40,616 bases of DNA, from contig JADGDH010000012.1 of NCBI GenBank assembly GCA_016745015.1, positions 1-40,616 on the forward strand, given 5' to 3'. Positions 8,588-17,493 of the stretch are shown here, one piece after another. This stretch comes from Colwellia sp. (lineage in GTDB: Bacteria; Pseudomonadota; Gammaproteobacteria; Enterobacterales; Alteromonadaceae). A program made the position numbers and the translations under genes. Position 1 is the stretch's first letter. The number at the start of each line of letters is the position of its first letter. A model generated the notes under the pieces. The model was not told where the DNA came from. It was given only the letters and a program-made list of their open reading frames with translations, and searched no databases.

Positions 8588-8606
8588 GTAAATGATAATA
8601 ATTACT
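8588..8606. promoter_or_regulatory. Fur-like box in divergent heme-uptake promoter region
   Basis: GTAAATGATAATAATTACT matches the Fur consensus GATAATGATAATCATTATC at 14 of 19 positions, with the core ATGATAAT intact. It lies in the 238-base gap between the heme receptor (minus) and the ExbB-like gene (plus), so one site could control both units. In an AT-rich genome a 14/19 match carries some chance of coincidence. Confidence 0.6.
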
Positions 8607-8722
8607 GTTTGTGTTTGTCTTTGGTTTCAGGTAAATTACCGCCATTAATATTAGGCTAACAACTTTATTTCTTTTTAATATTGAAATGCCTACTCACTTT
8701 CTTATAAATAGGCTCAGCTATA

Positions 8723-9268
8723 ATGAATATCCAACCAATTGAATCAATGATGGCCAAGGTGTCTACCTTTTTAATGACCCCTGTAATTTTAGTCATCGTT
8801 TTATTGTTGATTTACGCTGTATTTACTTTAGGACGTTTTTTTTCTCAATATGTAGTACGAAAGAAAAATGCACTTTCTTATGTAAAACAAGTAAATGATC
8901 AAAAAATCCAATACCTATCAGGCTATCCAATACATAACTATTTTGTTGTTAACCCTAGTGCGAGTGAAGATGAGCTAGAAGTATTTGCCCTAAAAAAATT
9001 AGAAACTTTACGTATTGTGACTCGTATTGCTCCCATGCTAGGACTTATAGCGACTATGATCCCAATGGGCCCCGCTCTGCAAGCAATGGCTGACGGCAAT
9101 ATTCAAGGTATTAGTGAAAATCTTATTATCGCTTTTGCTGCGGTAATTTGGGGCTTAACCATTTCAACATTAACTTTTTGGCCAGCGTCTGTAAAAAAAC
9201 GGTGGTGTGCAGAAGAATTAATCAATATACACAAGCTTAAAGGTGAGCAAGTAGGAGCAGAAATCTAA
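8723..9268 (+). CDS. MotA/TolQ/ExbB-family proton channel subunit
   Basis: A 181-residue membrane protein with helices at about 16-38, 100-120 and 132-153, the three-helix layout of ExbB/TolQ. The IAPMLGLIATMIPMGPAL segment corresponds to the GLLGTV-type helix of that family, and the last helix is rich in small and threonine residues. The stop overlaps the start of the next gene by one base (TAATG), so the two are translationally coupled and probably form a complex. Such a channel gene with a DUF2149 gene beside a CobN-like gene is the layout of Bacteroidetes hmu heme loci. The inferred role is to couple proton-motive force to the membrane-anchored CobN-like protein. It is not linked to a tonB gene here. 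Confidence 0.85.
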   Translation: MNIQPIESMMAKVSTFLMTPVILVIVLLLIYAVFTLGRFFSQYVVRKKNALSYVKQVNDQKIQYLSGYPIHNYFVVNPSASEDELEVFALKKLETLRIVTRIAPMLGLIATMIPMGPALQAMADGNIQGISENLIIAFAAVIWGLTISTLTFWPASVKKRWCAEELINIHKLKGEQVGAEI

Positions 9269-9594
9269 TGCGTTTTTTAGACGAAGATGAAGAGCTAAAC
9301 CCTATTGTTAGTGCGGTAAATTTAGTTGATGTTTTTTTAGTCATTATCGCTGCGCTACTTATTGCCCTCGCACAAAATCCACTTAATATTTATTCAGCTG
9401 ATGATGTCACTGTAATTAAAAATGCTGGCAAGCCTAACATGGAAATGATTGTTAAAAAGGGTAAAGAAATTAAGCAATATAAATCAAATGGTGCTATTGG
9501 AAGCGGTGAAGGCTCTCGGGCAGGCGTCGCTTATAAAATGGCTGATGGCAGCTTTGTTTATGTGCCTGAAAGTGATGATAAAAGTAAAAAATAA
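9268..9594 (+). CDS. DUF2149 protein, ExbD/TolR-like
   Basis: A 108-residue protein with one N-terminal membrane helix (about 17-38) and a small periplasmic domain ending in a charged tail. The helix begins NLVDVFLVIIAALLIALA, which resembles the PLVDVMLVLL motif of ExbD/TolR, including the membrane-embedded aspartate (D21) that carries protons in that family. The remainder (GKPNMEMIVKKGKEIKQYKSNG...AGVAYKMADGSFVYVPE) is what I recognise as DUF2149. It is coupled by a one-base overlap to the ExbB-like gene and lies 15 bases upstream of the CobN-like gene. The sequence supports a two-part proton channel; its use by the CobN-like protein is inference from context. Confidence 0.85.
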   Translation: MRFLDEDEELNPIVSAVNLVDVFLVIIAALLIALAQNPLNIYSADDVTVIKNAGKPNMEMIVKKGKEIKQYKSNGAIGSGEGSRAGVAYKMADGSFVYVPESDDKSKK

Positions 9595-9609
9595 TAAAGA
9601 GAAATAAAT

Positions 9610-12600
9610 ATGAAATCAATAACGCCCCTACTTTTTCTAATCATAATCAGTGTTCTGACTATTTTTACTCCAAGTTACGCTCAAGTACAAGTGCCACAAA
9701 AAAAAGCCAAAGTCCTTATTATGATGTCTGATCATGTATCGAAACCAAAAGGTGAAATGTTAACTGAATTAGCAAAAAATCAGCCCTTTGAATTAGTTAA
9801 TTATAACAGTAAAGGCAAATCAGAAGATGCTATAAAAACAGAATGGCAAAGTGCTCAATTAATTATGCTCGACGGTATTAACCCTGAACTATCTCAATTT
9901 ATGTTCAAAAAATACGAGGCTTACCTTCAAAATTATCCCAACATACCCGTAATTTCTTTAGGTGATCTCAATAATGAAAAAACAAATCAGGGACTAACTG
10001 ATACTCAAAAAATACGATTAGGCCAATACTATAGCGGTGCTGGACGCGGTAATTATGCCAACATGATGAGTTATATTAGTAATAAAATATTAACAAATAA
10101 ACCGTCAGTAATCATTGATGACCCTATTATTATGCCCACAACGGGGCTTTACCATAATCATTTTGCAACAAAACTAACTAAAAACGAAAATGATTTTTTT
10201 ACTTGGTTAGCTCCAAAAAAAGATACTCCTGTCATTGCTATAGGTATTTATCGCAGCGCGATTGATTATGAGCAACAGCAAGTGATTGATGCACTTATTC
10301 AAGGTTTAGAAGAAAAAGGTGCAAAAGCTTTTGCTTTTTATTTTGATGATACCGCAAATGATGATTATTCATACACTGATCTATTAATAAATGAACAAGG
10401 AAATAGTCGAGTAAACCTGCTTATCAATTATCGTGCATTGCATTACGTTAAAAAACGCCGCGGTGAGTTTGAAAAAATAGGTGTGCCCGTATTACATGCA
10501 CTAAATTACACCGAAGGCGATGAAGAAGCTTTCGAAAAAGATCATGCAGGTATATCTGGCTCATTAACACCATTTTTTTTAGTGATGCCTGAAGATACAG
10601 GTAGTGCAGATCCTACTATTATTGCTGCAACAGAAGATGGTGCAAAGGTGGTTATGAAAGCGCAGCTAAATGCGTTAGTAGAACGAGCCTATAATCACGC
10701 TAGCCTTGCCAAAATTCCAAATAAAGATAAAAAAATTGCTACCTTTATTTGGAATTATCCTCCTGGAGAAAAAAATATTGGTGCGGCTTTTTTAGATGTT
10801 CCATCATCAATAGAACAAATAGCGAAAGAAATGAAATTTCAAGGCTATAACGTTGATGTTAAAAGTGCTGAAATACTTATTGAAGCAGCAGGAAAGCTAT
10901 TGCGCCCTTTTTATCGAGGCGAAGATGTTAGTGGTTTAATCGAGCAAGATTTAGCCGATTACTTACCTTTATCAACCTATAAAAAATGGTTTGAACAATT
11001 ACCCGCATCAGTAAAACAACCCATCAATAAACGCTGGGGAACTCCCGAAAAAAACACATTATTAACAGAACATAATGGTGAGCAAGCCTTTGTTATTCCT
11101 AGAATGAATCTAGGTAATTTAATTGTATTACCCCAAGGTATGCGCGGTAAAGATGCCAAAGAACATGGTGCTTTGTATCATAGTACCAAAACCCCTATTA
11201 ACCATGCTTATATGGCATTTTATCTTTATGCTCGTGAAACATTTGGTGCAGATGCCTTTATTCATTTAGGCACTCATGGCTCTCAAGAGTGGTTAACAGG
11301 TAAAGAGCGTGGTTTATCTGTTTATGATGCACCTAATTTAGCCATTGGTAATTTACCGGTATTTTATCCTTATATTATTGATAATGTAGGCGAAGCTATG
11401 CAAGCCAAACGCCGTGGACGAGCAACCATGATCAGCCACTTAACGCCAGGCTTTGCCAAAGCAGGCTTGTATGCTGAAGTAGCAAATCTAAATGAATTAA
11501 TTAGTAATTACATGATGTTGGAACAAGGACAAACCAAACAAAATACCGAAAACAATATCATTACTTTAGCTGAAAAGTTAAATATTTTAACTGACTTAAA
11601 GTTTACGAAAGAAAGCGTCGAAAAAAACTTTGCAACAAACGTAATCACTATTCAAGATCATCTGAACGAGTTAGCTCAACAAAGCCAACCTTTAGGTGTT
11701 CATACTTTTGGCTTATTACCTAAAAACACTCATTTATATACTACTATTTTACAAATGTTAGGGGATGAATTTACTGAGCGTGCCAACAAATACGAGCAAA
11801 GACATGGTTTATCATTACCTAAAAATGAACAAAAAGATCAACGTAATGTACAAAACCTTGAAGCCTTAGCTGGTTTTCAATTATTGAAAATATACTTTGC
11901 TGGCACAGTTACCAATAAAGCATTACCTGACTTGCCAGAGAAGTTAACACTAGACCTAATTCAAGCTAAAACTTATTGGGATAATTTTCAAAACATAAGC
12001 GAAACGCAAAATTTACTGCGCGCACTTAATGGTGAATACATTAAAGTGAGCCATGGCGGAGACCCAATAAGAAACCCTGATGCAGTACCAACAGGTAGAA
12101 ACTTAATTGGTTTTAACCCTGCCAAAGTACCCAGTAAAGAAGCTTATCAAGCAGGTGTAACTTTAATGGAGCAAACCATAAAAGACTACATGGCTAAACA
12201 TGGTCGTTACCCTGAAAAGCTCGCTTTTTCATTATGGTCACTTGAAACAATGCGTCACCAAGGTGCGCTAGAAGCACAAATTTTACATGCTCTTGGTTTA
12301 AAACCTAAATGGAATCAACAAGGCAATGTTATCGGCACTGAAGTTATAGAATATAAAGAACTAGGTCGTCCAAGAATAGACGTTACTATAACCGCAACAG
12401 GTCTTTATCGCGATGCATTTCCTAACGTCATGTTATGGTTAGCAAAAGCTATTGATAAGATAGCTAAAATGAAAGAAGAAAATAATTTTGTATACCGTCA
12501 TGCAAACGCACTAAAAGAAGAGTTACTAGCAACGGGAAAATCAGAAGAAGATGCCAATTATTTATCATCTATCCGCATTTTTTCAAATGAAACAGGTAAT

Positions 12601-13608
12601 TATGGTACAGGCTTAGCTGGAACAAGCTTAGCGTCGGATACATGGGAAGATGACAGTAAACTAGCTAATTTGTACTTACAGCGCATGGGTTATGCTTTTG
12701 GTAGCGATGAAAAACGCTGGAGCGAGAATGTTGCTGATACTAATCTTTACTCAAAGGTACTTTCAGGTACTGATGCGGTGATTTTTTCTCGTTCTACCAA
12801 TCTCTATGCTTTAATGACTAACGATGACCCTTTCCAATATTTTGGTGGTATAGGTTTAGCTGTGCGTCACCTTGATGGTAAAACACCTGAAATGTATGTC
12901 TCAAATTTACGTCGTAAAGACAATGTTAAAGCACAAACTATGGAGCATTTTTTAAACCAAGAAATGCGTAGCCGATACTTTCACCCTCGTTGGATACAAG
13001 CAATGCAAGATGCTGGCTACGCTGGTGCAACAGTTATGCTTGATCGCATGAACAACATGTGGGGTTGGGAAGTAATGACACCTGAAGCAGTACGTGATGA
13101 CCAATGGCAAGAGTTTTTTGATATTTACGTTGAAGATAAATATGATTTAGATATGCGTGAATTTTTCGAAAAAAATAATGCTCATGCGTTAGCACAAATT
13201 ATTGAACGTATGCTTGAAGCAGAACGAAAAGGTTATTGGAAAACAGACGAGAAAACCATCAAAAGCATGGTCAAAACTTATGCTGAGCTAGCTAAAAAGT
13301 TTGATGTCGTTACCGATAATAGTAAATTTAATGACTACCTTGAGAAACAAGCTATAGGCTTTGGTTTAGCCGCACTGTTGCCCGATATGAAAGAACCAAA
13401 TATTGATCCACAAGTTATTCCTGAACAAACAAAAAAACAACAGGATAAAACAGAAGAAGTTACCGGACAAAAACTGGAAGAACAAGCAAGCAAAGTAGAT
13501 GAAATAGAACAAGATTACACTTGGTTATATCTGATTCTTTTTATTTTTATTGCTGGTTTTGTCAGTAACTTTGTTAAACCAAAGGCTAAAACAACTAACA
13601 TTACTTAA
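9610..13608 (+). CDS. hmuS: HmuS/CobN-like membrane-anchored periplasmic chelatase
   Basis: A 1332-residue homologue of the large chelatase subunit CobN/BchH. CobN motifs are clear: WNYPPGEKNIGAAFLDVPSS (about 380-400), FIHLGTHGSQEWLTGKERGL with H552 and H556, and RIFSNETGNYGTGLAG near 990. Unlike biosynthetic CobN it has a Sec signal peptide (residues 1-24, cleavage at PSYA/QV) and a C-terminal membrane helix (about 1303-1322) after a charged linker, so the body should lie in the periplasm, anchored to the inner membrane. No CobS/CobT ATPase or cobalamin gene is present, and ATP would not be available there. With a heme receptor, an ExbB/DUF2149 channel and FbpABC around it, the best reading is HmuS-type removal of iron from heme. 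General annotation pipelines would call it cobaltochelatase CobN. Confidence 0.85.
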   Translation: MKSITPLLFLIIISVLTIFTPSYAQVQVPQKKAKVLIMMSDHVSKPKGEMLTELAKNQPFELVNYNSKGKSEDAIKTEWQSAQLIMLDGINPELSQFMFKKYEAYLQNYPNIPVISLGDLNNEKTNQGLTDTQKIRLGQYYSGAGRGNYANMMSYISNKILTNKPSVIIDDPIIMPTTGLYHNHFATKLTKNENDFFTWLAPKKDTPVIAIGIYRSAIDYEQQQVIDALIQGLEEKGAKAFAFYFDDTANDDYSYTDLLINEQGNSRVNLLINYRALHYVKKRRGEFEKIGVPVLHALNYTEGDEEAFEKDHAGISGSLTPFFLVMPEDTGSADPTIIAATEDGAKVVMKAQLNALVERAYNHASLAKIPNKDKKIATFIWNYPPGEKNIGAAFLDVPSSIEQIAKEMKFQGYNVDVKSAEILIEAAGKLLRPFYRGEDVSGLIEQDLADYLPLSTYKKWFEQLPASVKQPINKRWGTPEKNTLLTEHNGEQAFVIPRMNLGNLIVLPQGMRGKDAKEHGALYHSTKTPINHAYMAFYLYARETFGADAFIHLGTHGSQEWLTGKERGLSVYDAPNLAIGNLPVFYPYIIDNVGEAMQAKRRGRATMISHLTPGFAKAGLYAEVANLNELISNYMMLEQGQTKQNTENNIITLAEKLNILTDLKFTKESVEKNFATNVITIQDHLNELAQQSQPLGVHTFGLLPKNTHLYTTILQMLGDEFTERANKYEQRHGLSLPKNEQKDQRNVQNLEALAGFQLLKIYFAGTVTNKALPDLPEKLTLDLIQAKTYWDNFQNISETQNLLRALNGEYIKVSHGGDPIRNPDAVPTGRNLIGFNPAKVPSKEAYQAGVTLMEQTIKDYMAKHGRYPEKLAFSLWSLETMRHQGALEAQILHALGLKPKWNQQGNVIGTEVIEYKELGRPRIDVTITATGLYRDAFPNVMLWLAKAIDKIAKMKEENNFVYRHANALKEELLATGKSEEDANYLSSIRIFSNETGNYGTGLAGTSLASDTWEDDSKLANLYLQRMGYAFGSDEKRWSENVADTNLYSKVLSGTDAVIFSRSTNLYALMTNDDPFQYFGGIGLAVRHLDGKTPEMYVSNLRRKDNVKAQTMEHFLNQEMRSRYFHPRWIQAMQDAGYAGATVMLDRMNNMWGWEVMTPEAVRDDQWQEFFDIYVEDKYDLDMREFFEKNNAHALAQIIERMLEAERKGYWKTDEKTIKSMVKTYAELAKKFDVVTDNSKFNDYLEKQAIGFGLAALLPDMKEPNIDPQVIPEQTKKQQDKTEEVTGQKLEEQASKVDEIEQDYTWLYLILFIFIAGFVSNFVKPKAKTTNIT

Positions 13609-13647
13609 GTTAAACAAAGCTGCTTAACAAACATAAAAGAGGATATC

Positions 13648-14685
13648 ATGTTAAAAAAAACTAAAGAAACGCCTTTATACTTTTTATTATTATTACTGTT
13701 AATTTTAAGCTTTAGCGCCTTATTGTCATTTAATAGTTTCGCCAGTAACGCCGTTAATGTTTATTCATACCGTCAACCTTTTTTAGTCGAGCCTTTATTT
13801 GAGAAGTTTACGCAAAAAACAGGCATAAAAGTGAATATTGTTTTTGCTAAAAAAGGCATGGCTGAACGATTAGCGCGAGAGGGAAAATATAGCCCTGCCG
13901 ATGTACTGCTTACTACCGATATTAGCCGCTTAATTGAGTTGCAAGATAAACAATTATTGCAACCATTTGATTCTTCTGTTATCAAAAAATTCGTGCCTAG
14001 CCAGTATCGTGCTCAGAACAATCAATGGTTTGCACTAACTACTCGTGTCCGCAATATATATTCATCCAAACGCTTAGGTGACATTGAATTAAATTACCTT
14101 GATTTAGCCGATGAAAAATACCGTGGCCGTATTTGCTCGCGCAGTGGCAAACACCCTTATAATGTTGCTTTAGTATCAGCGATGATCAGTGAGTACGGAG
14201 AAAGTAAAACACTTACTTGGTTAGAAAAATTTAAAGCTAATTTAGCTCGTAAACCACAAGGTAACGATCGTTCACAAGTACAAGCTATACACCAAAACTT
14301 ATGCGATTTATCTTTAGGTAACAGCTATTATTTCGGCAAAATGCTTAAAGACAAAAAGCAGAAAAAATGGGCGGATGGTGTAAATATTAATTTCCCCAAT
14401 CAAGCTAATCGCGGGTCTCATGTTAATATATCAGGAATGGCCTTAGCTAAATATGCACCAAATAAAAAGAATGCTCACGCATTAATGGAATTTTTAGTAT
14501 CAAAGCCTGCACAGCAACTCTATGCTGAAACCAACATGGAATACCCTGTACGTACAGACGTAAAACCATCAGCACTTGTTGCTTCATGGGGTGATTTTAA
14601 AGCAGACACTTTATCATTAGAAACTATTGCTAAAAATAGAAAAATTGCATTAAAATTACTTGATAAAGCCCAGTTTGACTTATAA
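13648..14685 (+). CDS. fbpA: Ferric-iron ABC transporter, periplasmic binding protein
   Basis: A 345-residue extracellular solute-binding protein of the ferric-iron class (FbpA/FutA/Idi). A hydrophobic signal sequence (about residues 11-32, cleavage near SFA/SN) is followed by VNVYSYRQPFLVEPLFEKFTQKTGIKVN, typical of this family's first strand and helix. The tyrosine pair Y227-Y228 in GNSYYFGKML matches the Fe-binding tyrosines of the family, and Y39/Y41 near the N-terminus may add ligands. It lies 39 bases after the CobN-like gene and before the matching permease and ATPase. By inference it captures iron released from heme in the periplasm. Confidence 0.9.
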   Translation: MLKKTKETPLYFLLLLLLILSFSALLSFNSFASNAVNVYSYRQPFLVEPLFEKFTQKTGIKVNIVFAKKGMAERLAREGKYSPADVLLTTDISRLIELQDKQLLQPFDSSVIKKFVPSQYRAQNNQWFALTTRVRNIYSSKRLGDIELNYLDLADEKYRGRICSRSGKHPYNVALVSAMISEYGESKTLTWLEKFKANLARKPQGNDRSQVQAIHQNLCDLSLGNSYYFGKMLKDKKQKKWADGVNINFPNQANRGSHVNISGMALAKYAPNKKNAHALMEFLVSKPAQQLYAETNMEYPVRTDVKPSALVASWGDFKADTLSLETIAKNRKIALKLLDKAQFDL

Positions 14686-14705
14686 CCATTTAATTTGTAG
14701 ACATT

Positions 14706-16373
14706 TTGATAGCAAAAAAAACGAATACTTCATGGCGGATACTTAGCTGGAGCATAGCAATGCTCCTTGCAATTCCAATTATAGTAATGCTAGTTTCTGC
14801 CCTGACCTCTTCAAGTGATTTATACCTTCATCTCTGGCAGTCAGTATTACCCAACTATATAATAAATACTGTATTGCTAGGCGCTTATGTGGTGGTGTTA
14901 ACATTATTTTTTGGTGTTATTAGCGCAGGGCTTATTGTTCATACCAATATTATTGGTAAAAAAATATTACGTTGGTTACTGGTATTACCCTTAGCTATGC
15001 CTGCTTATATTGTTGCTTACCTTTATACCGATCTATTTGATTATGCTGGTTTTGTGCAAATAGCATTACGTGATACTTTTCATTGGCAATCACCGCAAGA
15101 TTATTGGTTTTTTGATATTAGAAGCTTATTTGGCGCAGCCTGCGTTATTTCACTGGTATTATTTCCTTATGTTTATTTATTAACCCGTACAGCTTTTGAG
15201 CAGCAAAACCAAAACTTGCTACGTGCAGGGCGGTTACTTGGATTATCACCAACACAAAACTTTATTAAGGTTATTTTACCGCTTGCTCGTCCTGCGCTTG
15301 GTATTTCAGCTAGTTTAGTATTAATGGAGACTTTAGCTGATTTTGCCACAGTACAATATTTTGCTGTGAATACCTTAACCACGGCAATTTATGATACTTG
15401 GTTAGGTTATGGCGATTTATCTAGCGCCAATGCCTTAGCAAGCGTATTAATGTTATTTATCTTTATTGTGGTGTTTTTTGAACAAAAAGCAAGATCTAGC
15501 CAAAGCCAACAAAAAAGCATGAGCAATAATCAACAACAGTTAATAATTTTATCAACACGCCAGCAATTTTTAGCCTGTACTTTTTGTTGGTTTTTAGCAA
15601 TTGCTGGTTTTTTATTACCCTTTAGTTTATTAATTAATATGGTGTTTGAATACAGCACTAGCGAACAGTTTTTTAAGTTACTCGCAAGTGCGTTAAATAG
15701 CATTGAACTTGCTTTATATGCCGCTACTATTACTGTGCTTATTGCATTGACTTTAGCTTTATTTCAACGTTTTTCTTACGATATAAATAAAACTTGGCCT
15801 TTGCAAATATCATCTTTTGGTTATGCTATTCCTGGCACTGTGCTTGCCATGGCTATGCTGGCAACATTTGGCCCAGTGGATCATAGTGTCAATGATATCG
15901 CTATATACTTACAGCTTACTGAACCTGGGCTGATTTTTTCTGGTACAATTTTCGTGCTTGTTTTTGCTTTTGTTGTTCGCTTTGCCGCCATAGCAAATGG
16001 TGCTATTAGTAGTGGTTTAAAACAAATTCCTAGCTCTATTGATCTAGCACCAGCAAGCTTAGGAGTAGGTTTAAAAACCAGTTTAACTAAAATACATTTA
16101 CCTTTACTAAAATCTTCAATACTTGGTGCTTGGCTGCTAGTTTTTGTTGAAGCTATGAAGGAATTACCCGCCGTATTATTACTGCGACCATTTAATTTTG
16201 AGACCTTAAGCACGCAAGTTTATCAGCTCATATCAGATGAAATGCTTGAGCAAGGGGCATTGGGTGCTATTCTTATTGTACTCTTTGGTTTATTCCCTAT
16301 TATTTGGCTAAATTCAAGTAATGAAAAAATAGCTAAAACACAACACAGGGAGCAAGATTTTGCCGCTCATTAG
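14706..16373 (+). CDS. fbpB: Ferric-iron ABC transporter permease (fused, two domains)
   Basis: A 555-residue inner-membrane permease with two homologous halves, each of about six helices, as in FbpB/SfuB. Each half has the EAA-loop pattern: LLRAGRLLGLSPTQNFIKVILPLARPAL (first) and IDLAPASLGVGLKTSLTKIHLPLLKSSI (second), which contact the ATPase. The start is TTG at 14706: an in-frame TAA at 14691 limits the frame upstream and the next in-frame ATG would cut into the first helix. The ribosome binding site is weak. The 3' end overlaps the ATPase gene by 14 bases, so the two are co-translated. Transport of Fe3+ is inferred from the neighbours fbpA and fbpC. Confidence 0.9.
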   Translation: MIAKKTNTSWRILSWSIAMLLAIPIIVMLVSALTSSSDLYLHLWQSVLPNYIINTVLLGAYVVVLTLFFGVISAGLIVHTNIIGKKILRWLLVLPLAMPAYIVAYLYTDLFDYAGFVQIALRDTFHWQSPQDYWFFDIRSLFGAACVISLVLFPYVYLLTRTAFEQQNQNLLRAGRLLGLSPTQNFIKVILPLARPALGISASLVLMETLADFATVQYFAVNTLTTAIYDTWLGYGDLSSANALASVLMLFIFIVVFFEQKARSSQSQQKSMSNNQQQLIILSTRQQFLACTFCWFLAIAGFLLPFSLLINMVFEYSTSEQFFKLLASALNSIELALYAATITVLIALTLALFQRFSYDINKTWPLQISSFGYAIPGTVLAMAMLATFGPVDHSVNDIAIYLQLTEPGLIFSGTIFVLVFAFVVRFAAIANGAISSGLKQIPSSIDLAPASLGVGLKTSLTKIHLPLLKSSILGAWLLVFVEAMKELPAVLLLRPFNFETLSTQVYQLISDEMLEQGALGAILIVLFGLFPIIWLNSSNEKIAKTQHREQDFAAH

Positions 16374-17493
16374 CATCAGTAATTTATCGGTAACTTTACA
16401 AAAAAACACCATTTTGTCTGACGTTAACTTAACATTAGCTTCAGGTGATATTATAGGTTTAGTGGGACCAAGTGGTTGCGGTAAAACTACCTTATTAAAT
16501 ACGATTGCAGGTTTTATCGAACAAAGCCAAGGACAAATTCAGCTTAATGATTTTGGCGTAATCAATACTATTACAACCGAACAATTTATCTCACCCGAGC
16601 GGCGTAATATTGGAATGATATTTCAAGATTATGCTTTATTCCCTCACCTAACCGTAGCAAAGAACATTTGTTTTGGTATTGCTAAACAGTCTAATGCGGC
16701 ACAAAAAACTCAACTGATAACATTGCTAAAATTATTAAAACTTGATGATTTAGCTGATAGATACCCACATCAACTTTCTGGCGGTCAACAGCAACGAGTA
16801 GCTATTGCCAGAGCATTAGCACCTAAACCTGCTTTATTATTACTAGACGAGCCTTTTTCTAATATTGATGCCCGTTTGCGAAATGATTTGATGATAGAGC
16901 TACGTTCATTATTAAAAGAACTTAAAATAACCGCTATTTTTGTCACTCACAATAAAGATGAAGTATTCAGCTTTGGTGATAAAATTGCCGTAATGACAGA
17001 AGGAAAAATACTGCAAACAGGAACCCCAGCTGAGGTTTGTAAAAACCCAAACAGTTTTCAGGTAGCTGACTTTTTGCAACTAGGCGCTTGGTTACCTATC
17101 ACAACTATAGAAAGTAACAACTTACCAAGTCATGAGCAAGGAGCAACAATAAGCTATCATAGTGCCCTTGGTCTGATCAAAAGCACCTTAAGTTCACCCA
17201 AAACAAAAACTTTCTCAGAAAACAAACTCGTTTTACTCGTTAAGCCACAGCATCTATCGCTACACGCTAACCACGATGCTAATGCTATTGTTAAAAATAT
17301 CACCATCACTGAACAAGGTTATCATTACCAATTAAGTAGCATATGTACACAAAACGACTTAGCCTTTACTGCGTTAAGCTTTTATAGTAATCAAGCATTA
17401 CACTTAGAACAAAAAATCGCTATTAAGCTCAATATTGATGATTTAGTTATCTTTGCCATGGCCGACACTCATAGTTTGATTACAAGTACTTAA
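16360..17493 (+). CDS. fbpC: Ferric-iron ABC transporter ATP-binding protein
   Basis: A 377-residue ABC ATPase. Walker A GPSGCGKTT (about 36-44), Q-loop IFQDYALFPH, signature LSGGQQQR, Walker B LLLLDEPFSNID and the switch histidine in VTHNKDE are all present. The C-terminal 130 residues form the regulatory domain common in FbpC/PotA-type subunits (VKPQHLSL). Translation starts at TTG 16360, inside the end of fbpB, with GGGAGC seven bases upstream. At its 3' end it overlaps the convergent DUF1624 gene by 14 bases. It powers import of the iron bound by the upstream FbpA. Confidence 0.92.
   Translation: MPLISISNLSVTLQKNTILSDVNLTLASGDIIGLVGPSGCGKTTLLNTIAGFIEQSQGQIQLNDFGVINTITTEQFISPERRNIGMIFQDYALFPHLTVAKNICFGIAKQSNAAQKTQLITLLKLLKLDDLADRYPHQLSGGQQQRVAIARALAPKPALLLLDEPFSNIDARLRNDLMIELRSLLKELKITAIFVTHNKDEVFSFGDKIAVMTEGKILQTGTPAEVCKNPNSFQVADFLQLGAWLPITTIESNNLPSHEQGATISYHSALGLIKSTLSSPKTKTFSENKLVLLVKPQHLSLHANHDANAIVKNITITEQGYHYQLSSICTQNDLAFTALSFYSNQALHLEQKIAIKLNIDDLVIFAMADTHSLITST

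Noticed and set aside
9610-13608. Annotation as cobalamin-biosynthesis cobaltochelatase CobN
   Set aside because: Motifs match CobN, but the signal peptide, membrane anchor, lack of CobS/CobT and heme/iron neighbours argue against biosynthesis.
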